64,000 nucleotides of DNA from JAQGMV01 sp035626595 (GTDB lineage Bacteria; Pseudomonadota; Gammaproteobacteria; Burkholderiales; SG8-41). The stretch's first letter is position 1. Every line of letters starts with the position of its first letter. Below, in pieces: positions 52,915 through 61,400 of this stretch. A program made the position numbers and the translations under genes. The notes below the pieces were generated by a model. That model worked only from the letters and a program-made list of their open reading frames with translations. It made no database searches and was not told where the DNA came from. Location: NCBI GenBank assembly GCA_035626595.1, contig DASPNJ010000092.1:8822-72821 (forward strand). Reading direction: 5' to 3'.

Positions 52915-54006
52915 ATGGCCACGACAGCGCCGTTCATAGAGCTGCGTACCGACGCGTTCACGCAGCCCACCGAGGAAATGATCGACGTGGCGCGCTCGAT
53001 GGGCTACGTGTACTCCGACCTCGCGCGCGAATGCCCGCAGACCGAAGAGCTGGAAGCGCTCGGCGCGGAGATGATGGGCATGGAGGCGGGGATCCTGTGC
53101 CCGAGCGGCACGCTCTCCAACCTGCTCGGGCTCCTCACCCTCGGCCGACCCGGCACGGAAGCCATCGTCGAAACGGACGCGCACATCTACAACCGGGAGC
53201 GCGGCGGAATCGCCGCGATCGCGCAGCTCGTGCCCAGGCCGGTGCGCGGCGTTCGAGGCGTGCTCACGCCGGAAGACATCCGGCCCTACCTGCGCCACGA
53301 CCCGCAGGCGCGTACGGTCAACCCGGAATGGCAGTGGTCGGTGCTCATATCGCGCACCTCCCTCGTCTGCCTCGAGAACCCGCACAACGGCGCCGGCAAC
53401 ACGGTGTGGAACGCGCAGCAAACGCAGGCGATATGCGATGCGGCGCACGCCGCCGGCGCCAAGGTATTCATAGACGGCGCGCGCATTTTCAATTCGGCCA
53501 TCGCGCTGAACGTTGCGGTCCGCGATCTCGCCAGCCCCGCCGACGGGGTTGCGGTCGGTCTCGCCAAGGGCCTTGCCGCGCCGGTCGGATCGCTCTTCTG
53601 CGCCTCGCGCGAGCTCGTCGAGCGCGCACGCGTTTACCGGCAGATGCTGGGTGGCGCCATGCACCGCCCCGCGTGGTTGAGCGCAGCGGGAATCATCGCG
53701 CTGAAGAAGATGCCGGAACAATTCCGGGCCGATCACCGCAACGCGCGACTGCTCGCCGGGCAATTGAGCGAGATTCCGGGCGTGAACGTCGATCTGGAGC
53801 AGGTGCAGACGAACACCGTGCTGTTCGAAGTCACCGATCCGCGCTGGACCACCGAGACGCTCGTCGCGGCGCTGGAAGAGCGCAACATCCGCATCGGCTC
53901 GCGCGGCGAGCGGCGCTTCCGTGTCATGACGCATCACTGCATCGGCGAGCCGCAGATCGGGATCTTCGTGGACGAGCTCCGCGCCCTGCTGCGTCGCCCG
54001 CATTAG
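52915..54006 (+). CDS. Low-specificity threonine aldolase/beta-eliminating lyase family enzyme
   Basis: 363-residue PLP enzyme of fold type I. FIELRTDAFTQPTEEM (aldolase N-terminus), CPSGTLSNLLGLL, CLENPHNGAGNTVW, FIDGARIFNSAIAL and the PLP-Lys segment VGLAKGLAAPVGS are in order. It would cleave a beta-hydroxy amino acid to glycine and an aldehyde. It ends 21 bases from a convergent LysR gene and carries the LysR-type operator module upstream. Confidence 0.9.
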   Translation: MATTAPFIELRTDAFTQPTEEMIDVARSMGYVYSDLARECPQTEELEALGAEMMGMEAGILCPSGTLSNLLGLLTLGRPGTEAIVETDAHIYNRERGGIAAIAQLVPRPVRGVRGVLTPEDIRPYLRHDPQARTVNPEWQWSVLISRTSLVCLENPHNGAGNTVWNAQQTQAICDAAHAAGAKVFIDGARIFNSAIALNVAVRDLASPADGVAVGLAKGLAAPVGSLFCASRELVERARVYRQMLGGAMHRPAWLSAAGIIALKKMPEQFRADHRNARLLAGQLSEIPGVNVDLEQVQTNTVLFEVTDPRWTTETLVAALEERNIRIGSRGERRFRVMTHHCIGEPQIGIFVDELRALLRRPH

Positions 54007-54027
54007 GCGGGCTCCGGCTGCGGCGGA

Positions 54028-54939
54028 TCAGGCGGCGGCGGACGCCTTCCGCTGCGCGAACTCGACAAAGCTGCGCTCGATCGGCGGGAGCTCCCCGGGG
54101 CTTCTATAGACGATGCAGAACTGCCGGCGCGCCCAGGGTTCACGCAGTCGCACGAATGTGATCGCCATCGATTTCGCGTAGCTCTCCGCGGCGCGCCGCG
54201 GCACCACGCCGATGCCCAGCCCCGCCTCGACCATGCGGCACACGGCGTCGAGACCACGGACCTGAATCCTGCCTTTGAGCAGCGCGTTGTGCCGCGCGGC
54301 CTCGCGCGCGAGCCACAGGTACAGCGGGCTCGCGGTGTCGAACATCACGTAATCGAACTTGAGCGTATCGGCGAACCGCACTGAGCGCCGGCGCGCGAGC
54401 GCATGGCGGCGCGGCACGACCAGCACGAGCTCGTCCTCGCCGAAAGGGATCGCGACGAGGCCGCGCGTGCCGATGTCCGCCCACAGCGCGCCGATGCTGC
54501 CGCGGCGCTGAAGCACGGCCTCCACGATTTCCGAGGAGGACAGCTCCTCCACTTCCACTCGCACCCGGGGATGCTGCGCCGTGAAGCTGGCGAGCAGTGC
54601 CGGCAGGAATTCGGCGATGACCGAGCTGTTCGCAAGCAGATGCAGATGATCCGTGACGCCGTGGTGCACGTCTTCGACTGCGCCGGCGAGATTGCCGTAC
54701 GCGGCAAGCAGCGCCTGAATACGCGCGAGCAGCGGCTCGGCCACGGCGGCCACGCGCACGCCGCGCGCCTGCCGCTCGAATACACGCATGCCGACCCGGC
54801 TCTCGAACTCGCTGATCCGGCGGCTCGCCGCGGCGAGCGCGAGATGGCTGCGCCGGGCGGCGCGGCTGATGCTGCCCTCTTCCGCGGCTGCGGCGATCAG
54901 GTCGATCGTGACGAAATCGAGGTGCCAGTGTCGCTTCAT
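54028..54939 (-). CDS. LysR-family transcriptional regulator
   Basis: 303 residues. N-terminal winged helix: FVTIDLIAAAAEEGSISRAA with SHLALAAASRRISEFESRVG; the effector domain has LLANSSVIAEFLPALL and VCRMVEAGLGIGVVPR. The T-N11-A palindrome lies 6 bases upstream of its ATG and its GAAGG ribosome site is within the palindrome, as expected for autorepression. It likely controls both the aldolase-like gene and the divergent aminotransferase unit. Confidence 0.93.
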   Translation of the reverse strand: MKRHWHLDFVTIDLIAAAAEEGSISRAARRSHLALAAASRRISEFESRVGMRVFERQARGVRVAAVAEPLLARIQALLAAYGNLAGAVEDVHHGVTDHLHLLANSSVIAEFLPALLASFTAQHPRVRVEVEELSSSEIVEAVLQRRGSIGALWADIGTRGLVAIPFGEDELVLVVPRRHALARRRSVRFADTLKFDYVMFDTASPLYLWLAREAARHNALLKGRIQVRGLDAVCRMVEAGLGIGVVPRRAAESYAKSMAITFVRLREPWARRQFCIVYRSPGELPPIERSFVEFAQRKASAAA

Positions 54940-54945
54940 GCGAGA

Positions 54946-55020
54946 GCCTTCGCATTTGGCGAAGGCGAGCTTCGCGGATTAGCGATTGTAAATGCCGTGT
55001 TCCGGCCGCACACTGCCGCC
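54946..55020 (+). promoter_or_regulatory. Duplicated promoter module, copy 2 (LysR/aminotransferase)
   Basis: GCCTTCGC-ATTTG-GCGAAGGC (54946-54966), then AGCTTCGC, TAGCGATTGT (54980-54989), 19 variable bases and CACACTGCCGCC (55009-55020). Spacing equals copy 1 throughout. It is in the divergent gap between lysR and the aminotransferase. Confidence 0.78.
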
Positions 55021-55065
55021 GGCTGCGGACGCGTCGCCCGCGAGCCGCTCACGCAGGAGCCCGAT

Positions 55066-56445
55066 ATGCAGGTCGCCGCCATACCGCTCGCGAAAGTGAA
55101 GGACGCCCTCTCTCAGCGATACCGCGCGCGCGAGGACGAGCACGTGCTCGCGTGGCACCACCAGCCGCGCATCGTCTTCAGCCGGGCGCGCGGCGTGCGC
55201 CTGTGGGACGTCGATGGGCGCGAGTACCTCGACTTCGTATCCGGCCACATCAACCTGCTCCTCGGACACAACCATCCGGAGCTGGTGCAGGCGCTCGCGG
55301 AGCAGGCCTCGAAGCTCTGGACGCATTACAAGTACTACACGACCGATGCGACGATCGATTTCGCGGAGCTGCTCACCGAGAGCATGCCTGACGGCCTCGA
55401 CGTCCTGAATTTCACGACCACCGGCTCGGAAGCGAATGAAATCGCGATGCGCCTCGCCCGCGGCGCGACCGGCCGCTTCGACATGGTTTCGGTGATCCAG
55501 GGGCTGCATGGCGGGACGTTTGCGGTCGAGAGCCTGACCTCGATCGGCGGCCCGCGCAAACGCGGCCTGGGACCGATGCTGATGCCGGCGCGCGCGAATG
55601 CCGTGCTGGCGCCCCACTGCTATCGCTGCCCCATCAATCTGAAGTTCCCGTCATGCAACATCGCGTGCCTCGACGTGAGCGACGAGATGATCGAGCGCAC
55701 GACCACCGGCGAAGTCGCCGCGATATTCGCGGAGACCATCATGGGATCCGGCGGCATGGTCGTGCCGCCCGAGGGCTGGCTGGCGAAGCTCAAGCGGCTC
55801 GCACGCAAGTGGGGCGCGTTGCTCGTTCTCGACGAAGTACAGGTGTCGCCGGCCAAAACCGGCGCGCTGTGGTGCTTTCAGCAGTTCGGCGAGCAGCCCG
55901 ACATCCTCACCCTCGGTAAGGGCACCGGCGGCGGGATGTCGATCGGCGCGGCCGTCACCAGCCGCGAGATCGCGGAGCGGGCCAAGGAAACCGGCTGCGG
56001 CGTGCCCTGGGGCAGCACGTTCGTGGGCGAGGCGCTCGACGCGGCCGTCGCGCGCAAACAGCTCGAGATCCTGATCCGCGACAACTACGCCCAACGCGCC
56101 GCACGGCTCGGCCAGTACTTCATGCAGCGGCTGAACGCGCTGAAGGATCGCCATGACGTCGTCGGTGACGTGCGCGGCCGCGGCATGTACGTCGGGGTCG
56201 AGATCGTGACCGACAAGCTCACGAAGGGAAAGAACAACCGGCTGATGCAGCGCATCCGCTACAACGCGATCGAAAACGGACTGCTGATCGGCGGCTCGGG
56301 CAACGTGCTGAAGATTTTCCCGGCGCTGACGATCACCGAGGCCGAGCTCGACGAAGGCGTCGAAATTCTCGATCGCGCGATCCGGCTCGCGCTCGACGGT
56401 CACCCGCTCGGCGTCGAGCGCTTCTCGGAAGGCAGCCACCCATGA
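55066..56445 (+). CDS. Class III (omega/2,2-dialkylglycine-decarboxylase-like) aminotransferase
   Basis: 459-residue PLP enzyme. GVRLWDVDGREYLDFVSGHI, TTTGSEANEIAMRLAR, ALLVLDEVQVSPAKTGALW and the PLP-Lys segment TLGKGTGGGMSIGAAV are diagnostic. The DEVQ Asp and the Lys are present. GCAGGAGC lies 7 bases before ATG 55066. It would transfer an amino group from an omega- or dialkyl-amino acid. It overlaps receptor 15 by 4 bases. Confidence 0.93.
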   Translation: MQVAAIPLAKVKDALSQRYRAREDEHVLAWHHQPRIVFSRARGVRLWDVDGREYLDFVSGHINLLLGHNHPELVQALAEQASKLWTHYKYYTTDATIDFAELLTESMPDGLDVLNFTTTGSEANEIAMRLARGATGRFDMVSVIQGLHGGTFAVESLTSIGGPRKRGLGPMLMPARANAVLAPHCYRCPINLKFPSCNIACLDVSDEMIERTTTGEVAAIFAETIMGSGGMVVPPEGWLAKLKRLARKWGALLVLDEVQVSPAKTGALWCFQQFGEQPDILTLGKGTGGGMSIGAAVTSREIAERAKETGCGVPWGSTFVGEALDAAVARKQLEILIRDNYAQRAARLGQYFMQRLNALKDRHDVVGDVRGRGMYVGVEIVTDKLTKGKNNRLMQRIRYNAIENGLLIGGSGNVLKIFPALTITEAELDEGVEILDRAIRLALDGHPLGVERFSEGSHP

Positions 56446-57455
56446 CACGCATTCGTTCCGGCCAGACGCCGCGCCGCGCATCGAATTTCACCACCGCGGT
56501 AATTGCCGTCGCCGCAGTCATCTGTGCGGAAGCCGCAACGGCTCAAGGCGCGGCGCAGTCGTATCCCACGAGGCCGATCCGGCTCGTCGTGCCATTCAAC
56601 CCCGGCGGCGGCAGCGACATCGTCGCGCGCACCGTCGCACAGCACCTGGCATCACGACTCGGTCAGCAGGTGATCGTCGATAACCGTCCCGGCGCGAGCG
56701 GCAACATCGGGCACGCGATCGTCGCCAAGGCGCAGCCGGATGGCTACACGCTGGTTCTCGGCAGCAGCAACTTCGTGGCGAATCCGGCCATCCTCGCGCG
56801 CAACCCGTACGACCCGATCAAGGATTTCACGCCGATCACGTATGGCGCGACCTCGCCGAACGTGCTGGTCGTGCACCAGTCGTTCTCCCCCACGACGTTC
56901 AAGGATTTCCTGGCGCTGGTGAAGGCGAATCCCGGCAAGCACAACTACATCTCTCCCGGCACCGGCACGACCTCGCACCTCGGCGCCGAGCTGCTCAAGA
57001 TCGAAGCCAAGCTCGACCTCACGCACGTGCCGTACAACGGTGCGGGGCCGGCGGTGATCGCGATCGTCGGTAACCAGGTGCCGATCGCCTTTCTCGGACT
57101 GCCGCCGGCGCATCCGCACATCACGAGCAAGGTGCTGCGCCCGCTCGCGATCACGAGCCCGAAGCGGTATCCCGCGCTGCCGGACGTGCCGACGATCGCG
57201 GAGTCGGGCTTCCCGGGATTCGACGCCGACACGCCGCAGATGTTTCTCGTCCCGGACGGGACACCCGACGCCATCGTGAAACGGCTCAACGCCGAGATGC
57301 TGCGCGTGCTGGAGCTGCCCGAGGTCCGCAACCGTTTCGCCTCGCTCGGCTTCGTCACGGTCGGCGGCTCGTCGGAAGAGACGGCCCGGCGCATCAAGGC
57401 CGACGTCGCGAAGTGGATCCGCGTCGCGAAGCTTGCAGGAATCAAGCAGGAATAG
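56442..57455 (+). CDS. Bug/TctC-family receptor 15
   Basis: 337-residue exported receptor with a long N-region (TRIRSGQTPRRASNF), hydrophobic core TTAVIAVAAVICAEAAT and site TAQ. YPTRPIRLVVPFNPGGGSD, VDNRPGASG and VPYNGAGPA (Asn for Lys). The ATG overlaps the aminotransferase stop (ATGA), linking receptor and enzyme. The ligand is probably an amino acid or amino-acid derivative. Confidence 0.95.
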   Translation: MTRIRSGQTPRRASNFTTAVIAVAAVICAEAATAQGAAQSYPTRPIRLVVPFNPGGGSDIVARTVAQHLASRLGQQVIVDNRPGASGNIGHAIVAKAQPDGYTLVLGSSNFVANPAILARNPYDPIKDFTPITYGATSPNVLVVHQSFSPTTFKDFLALVKANPGKHNYISPGTGTTSHLGAELLKIEAKLDLTHVPYNGAGPAVIAIVGNQVPIAFLGLPPAHPHITSKVLRPLAITSPKRYPALPDVPTIAESGFPGFDADTPQMFLVPDGTPDAIVKRLNAEMLRVLELPEVRNRFASLGFVTVGGSSEETARRIKADVAKWIRVAKLAGIKQE

Positions 57456-57473
57456 GCTTTTACGGAGCGCAGC

Positions 57474-58670
57474 GTGAACGACACCGTCCCACCCCAGATG
57501 AGCCTCGCGGCCGCCCGCGAGCGCTTCCCCGGCACGCGCAAGTGCATCTACTTCGAAACCTCGGCCTGGGGATTGATCCCGGCCGGTGCACGCGTCGCGA
57601 TGGATCGCTGCGTGGATATCCAGGCCGACGGGGATTTCGACAAGGACTTCGCGGGCGAGATCGTCGAGCGCACGCGCGCGAAGTTCGCCGCACTCGTTCA
57701 TGCTGACGCAGACGAGATCGCGATCGTCAAGAACGTCTCGGAAGGCGCGAACGCGATCGTGGCGTCGCTCCTGTGGAAGCCCGGTGACAACGCGGTCATC
57801 TGCACCGACGTCGATCACCCGAATTGCATCTACGCGCTCTACAACGCGCGCGATCGTTACGGCGCCGAGGTTCGCGCCGTAGCCGCTCGCGAGTACCGCA
57901 TCCCGGTGGACGAGATGCTGGCGCGAATCGACGAGCGCACGCGGCTGGTGCTCGTGCCGTCGGTGCCGTTCAGCACCGGGTTGCGCACCGATATAAAGAG
58001 CCTCGGCGCCGAGTGCCGCAAGCGCGGGGTGCCGTTCTTCGTCGATGGTGCGCAATCGGTCGGCGCGCTGCATACCGACGTGCAGGCCGATTGCATCGAC
58101 GCGCTCACGGTCGCGAGCTCGAAATATCTCTGCGGCCCGCACGGCTATGGCTTTCTCTACGTGCGCCGTGCGTGGGCCGACACGCTGCAGCCGGGTTATC
58201 TCGCGCGCTACAGCATCGACCTGGGCTCGCTCCACGAAGGCGACGCCGGCGGAGAGCGCTACCAGATGAAGAGCGGCGCGCTACGCTTCGACGTGGGCAG
58301 CTACAACTACGCCGGCGCCAGCGCGGTCGAGGTTTCGCTCGATCTGCTGCTCGCGTGCGGGACGCCGTCGATCGAGCGTCACGTGCTCGCGCTGTCGCAC
58401 CGCTTCGCCGCCGGGCTCCAGGCGCTCGGACTGCCGCTGCTCGCGCGAGAGCCGGGGCCGCACCTGTCACAGGTCGTACTGGTCGGGGGCGTGCCCAGCA
58501 GCCGCTACGATCGCACCGCGCTCGAGAACCTGCACGCGCACCTCGGCGCCAACAACGTGAAGCTTTCGTTGCGGCGCGGGCGGCTACGCTTCTCGTTCCA
58601 TTTCTACAACGACCAGCAGGAAGTCGAGCGCACCGTCGCGCTGATTCACGACTGGGTACGCCGGCGCTGA
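57474..58670 (+). CDS. Class V aminotransferase (cysteine-desulfurase/isopenicillin-epimerase-like)
   Basis: 398-residue PLP enzyme from GTG 57474; CGGAG lies 8 bases upstream. FETSAWGLIPAG, EGANAIVASLLW, FVDGAQSVGALHTD and the PLP-Lys segment VASSKYLCGPHGYGFLYV are in order. Closest to SufS-like and isopenicillin-N-epimerase-like enzymes but without the conserved NifS Cys loop that I can see, so racemase or beta-lyase action is more likely than desulfuration. 18 bases after receptor 15. Confidence 0.9.
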   Translation: MNDTVPPQMSLAAARERFPGTRKCIYFETSAWGLIPAGARVAMDRCVDIQADGDFDKDFAGEIVERTRAKFAALVHADADEIAIVKNVSEGANAIVASLLWKPGDNAVICTDVDHPNCIYALYNARDRYGAEVRAVAAREYRIPVDEMLARIDERTRLVLVPSVPFSTGLRTDIKSLGAECRKRGVPFFVDGAQSVGALHTDVQADCIDALTVASSKYLCGPHGYGFLYVRRAWADTLQPGYLARYSIDLGSLHEGDAGGERYQMKSGALRFDVGSYNYAGASAVEVSLDLLLACGTPSIERHVLALSHRFAAGLQALGLPLLAREPGPHLSQVVLVGGVPSSRYDRTALENLHAHLGANNVKLSLRRGRLRFSFHFYNDQQEVERTVALIHDWVRRR

Positions 58671-58709
58671 TCGGCGCACCCGCACGCAGGCACTCGCGTC
58701 GAACGGCTC

Positions 58710-59705
58710 TTATTCGAGCCGGATGTCGGACTGCTTGATCACTTTCGCCCACTTGGCGCGCTCGGCCTTCACGTGGGCGCCGAATTGCTCGGGGGCGCCT
58801 CCGCCGGCCTCGGCGCCCAGGCTCGCGAGCTTGTCGCGCACTTCGGGGGCTTCGACCGCGCGATTGAAAGTCTGGTTGAGCGCGATCACGATCTCGCGCG
58901 AAGTGCGCGCCGGCGCCAGCACGCCGTACCAGTTGGTGACGGTGAAATGCGGGAGCCCGGACTCGGCAACGGTGGGTATCTCGGGCGCGGCCTGCGTGCG
59001 CTTGGCACCGGTCACCGCGAGCGCGCGCAGCCGCCCCGCTTTGGCGAACGGCAGGCCTGAAAGCACGTTCGAGAAGAAGAGCTGCACCTGGTTGCCCATC
59101 ACGTCGTTCAGCGCCGGTCCGCCGCCTTTGTACGGCACGTGCGTGATGCTGACACCCGCCGAGACTTTGAAGAGCTCGCCCGCAAGGTGCGCGAGCGTCC
59201 CATTGCCGGCGGAGGCGTAGTTGAGCGCGCCCTTGCGCGCTTTCGCGAGCGCGATCAGGTCACCGACGGTCTTCGCCGGCACGCTCGGATGCACGACCAG
59301 CAGGAGCGGTATGGAGCCGATGTGCGCGACCGGCGCGAAGTCCTTCACCGGATCGAACGGCACCTTCGAGAGCAGCGGGTTCACCGCGATCGTGCTCGCA
59401 GTGGCGAGCGCGAGCGTGTAGCCGTCGGCCGGCGCGCGCGCCGCGAGCTCGGTGCCGATCGCCCCGCCGGCGCCGCCGCGGCTGTCGTGCACGATCGGCT
59501 GGCCGAGTAGCTCGGCGACCTTGTCTTCGACCACACGCCCGATCACCCAGGTGCCGCCGCCCGGCGGGAAGGGATCGATCATGCGGATCGGCCGCGAAGG
59601 ATAGGCTGCGCCCGCAGCGTTTCGGGACTGCGCCGCGGCGTCCGTGACCGCCGCCGCCAGCGGAAAAACCATTGCCGCCGCCGCCGCGATAGCACGCGTT
59701 CTCAT
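58710..59705 (-). CDS. Bug/TctC-family receptor 16
   Basis: 331-residue exported receptor. Signal peptide MRTRAIAAAAAMVFPLAAAV, ending AAAQ. YPSRPIRMIDPFPPGGGTW lacks the usual V-P and the Asp after GGG (TW), and HDSRGGAGG replaces VDNRPGA: both binding loops deviate. VPYKGGGPA is normal. The ATG overlaps the amidase stop by 4 bases; AAGAGGAG is its ribosome site. Confidence 0.94.
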   Translation of the reverse strand: MRTRAIAAAAAMVFPLAAAVTDAAAQSRNAAGAAYPSRPIRMIDPFPPGGGTWVIGRVVEDKVAELLGQPIVHDSRGGAGGAIGTELAARAPADGYTLALATASTIAVNPLLSKVPFDPVKDFAPVAHIGSIPLLLVVHPSVPAKTVGDLIALAKARKGALNYASAGNGTLAHLAGELFKVSAGVSITHVPYKGGGPALNDVMGNQVQLFFSNVLSGLPFAKAGRLRALAVTGAKRTQAAPEIPTVAESGLPHFTVTNWYGVLAPARTSREIVIALNQTFNRAVEAPEVRDKLASLGAEAGGGAPEQFGAHVKAERAKWAKVIKQSDIRLE

Positions 59706-61363
59706 CGATTCATCTCCTCTTCGGTTTCGTGTTTGAAGACATTCGCCGGCTCCTCCGAGGGACTGCGCCGCCGGCGCAGACGCCGCACCATCGCGAGCGC
59801 GTGAGGCGCCGCGCAGTACAGGGCTTCGAGGTGCCGTTGCGAAAGCCGCAGCCCTGCGCCCTGCGCGCAGGCTTGCACGTGCTGCCGCATCGCGTTGTCC
59901 ACCTCCGCGGGCACGTTAACTTCCGAGCGTATGTCGATCGGCGGCGGCGGACCCTCCGCGAGCGCGGGTCGCCGCTCGAACCACCGTGTGGCGCGCTCGT
60001 ACGCGTGTCCGATCGCGAGCACGGTCGCGTCGTCGAAGGGCTTCCCGCCGATCTGCAGACCGAGCGGCAAGCCCTCTTCGCTGAAGCCGTTGCACACCGA
60101 CAAGGCGGGGCCGCCGGTGATGCTGAACGGGGTCGTGATATTCGGGCGTTGCCAGTAGCCCGCGGTGCGATACTCGCTCAGCTTCGGCGCCGGTCCGGGG
60201 CTCGACGGCGAAACGAATGCGTCGAAGGACGGATACAGGGCCCGCAGCTCCTGGGCCATGCGCCGGCCCTCGCGCTGCGCCTCGACGTAATCGAGCGACT
60301 GGAAGAGGGACGCCGCAAGCCCGCGGCCGAGGAAATCCATGCAGTAGTCGTCCGGCCGTTCGACGAGATCGGCGTGCTGAACCGCCATGAGCTCGGAGAG
60401 CGCGATGACGTTGCGCACGTCGTAGTACTCCTGCAGCGGCCGCACGCGCACGGTGTGCAGCTCCGCGCCGAGCGCGCGCAGCACGTCGAGCGCGCGCTCC
60501 ATGGCGCCGCGCACGTCGGCATGCGCGGGCAGGTCCTCCTCCCAGAAGTGACGCAGCACGCCGATGCGCAGCCCCCGCAGATCAGTGCGCAGCAGCTCGG
60601 GATAGTCCGGGACGACCACGCGCGCGCTCGCCGGATCGTTCGCGTCGAAGCCCGCGATCGCCTGCAGCACGATCGCGCAGTCCTCGGCGGTGCGCGCGAT
60701 CGGCCCGCATGCATCGAACGTGTACGAATTCGGGAAGACCCCCCAGCGGCTCACCAGCCCGTACGTCGGCCGCAGTCCCGCCAGTCCGCACAGCGCCGCC
60801 GGACCGCGGATCGAGCCTCCGGTATCGGTGCCGAGCGAGACCGGCACGAAGCCTGCCGCCACCGCCGCCGCGGAACCGCTGCTCGAGCCGCCGGTGAAGC
60901 GCGCGGTGTCCCATGGATTGCGCGCCGGCGGCCACGGCAGGTCGGTCGCCGGCCCGCCCTGTGCGAACTCGTGCGTTTTCAACTTGCCGAGGAGGATGCC
61001 GCCGGCGGCATAGAGCCGGCTGACGGCGGTCGCGTCGTGCGCGGGAACGTGGGTCGCGTAGAGCTTCGAATTCGCCGTCGTGAGCACGCCGGCCGTGTCG
61101 TACAGGTCCTTCAGGGCGAAAGGAATGCCGTGCAGCCGCCCGCGCCGGCGCCCGCCGCCGATCTCTCGGTCCGCGGCCGCGGCCTGCTCGAGGGCCAGCT
61201 CTGCGGTGACGGTAATGAACGCGTTCACCGATCGGTCGTAGCGCTCGATGCGCTCGAGCAGCGCGCGCGTGAGCTCGACGGCGGAGATCTCCCCGTTGCG
61301 CAAGAGCTCGCCGGCCGCGGCGATCGTCAGGTCGTGCAGGCCCGATCCCGGCAGCGTTGTCAT
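59702..61363 (-). CDS. Amidase (amidase signature family)
   Basis: 553 residues. Ser-cisSer-Lys triad: Lys85 (PFALKDLYDT), Ser160 (FTGGSSSGSAAAVAAG) and nucleophile Ser184 (LGTDTGGSIRGPA), spaced 24 residues apart as in the family. The C-terminus extends about 60 residues past the core, with an Arg-rich tail (RRLRRRRSPSEE). It hydrolyses an amide, possibly of an aryl or short-chain acid. Coupled by overlap to receptor 16, so the receptor may import the amide or its acid. Confidence 0.92.
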   Translation of the reverse strand: MTTLPGSGLHDLTIAAAGELLRNGEISAVELTRALLERIERYDRSVNAFITVTAELALEQAAAADREIGGGRRRGRLHGIPFALKDLYDTAGVLTTANSKLYATHVPAHDATAVSRLYAAGGILLGKLKTHEFAQGGPATDLPWPPARNPWDTARFTGGSSSGSAAAVAAGFVPVSLGTDTGGSIRGPAALCGLAGLRPTYGLVSRWGVFPNSYTFDACGPIARTAEDCAIVLQAIAGFDANDPASARVVVPDYPELLRTDLRGLRIGVLRHFWEEDLPAHADVRGAMERALDVLRALGAELHTVRVRPLQEYYDVRNVIALSELMAVQHADLVERPDDYCMDFLGRGLAASLFQSLDYVEAQREGRRMAQELRALYPSFDAFVSPSSPGPAPKLSEYRTAGYWQRPNITTPFSITGGPALSVCNGFSEEGLPLGLQIGGKPFDDATVLAIGHAYERATRWFERRPALAEGPPPPIDIRSEVNVPAEVDNAMRQHVQACAQGAGLRLSQRHLEALYCAAPHALAMVRRLRRRRSPSEEPANVFKHETEEEMNR

Positions 61364-61400
61364 GCGGGCGCGACCGGAAACACTGCGGCGCGCCGGGATC

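Noticed and set aside
57474..58670. Cysteine desulfurase (SufS/IscS) supplying selenium or sulfur
   Set aside because: No suf or isc neighbours and I could not see the mobile catalytic Cys loop; its context is an aminotransferase/receptor unit.
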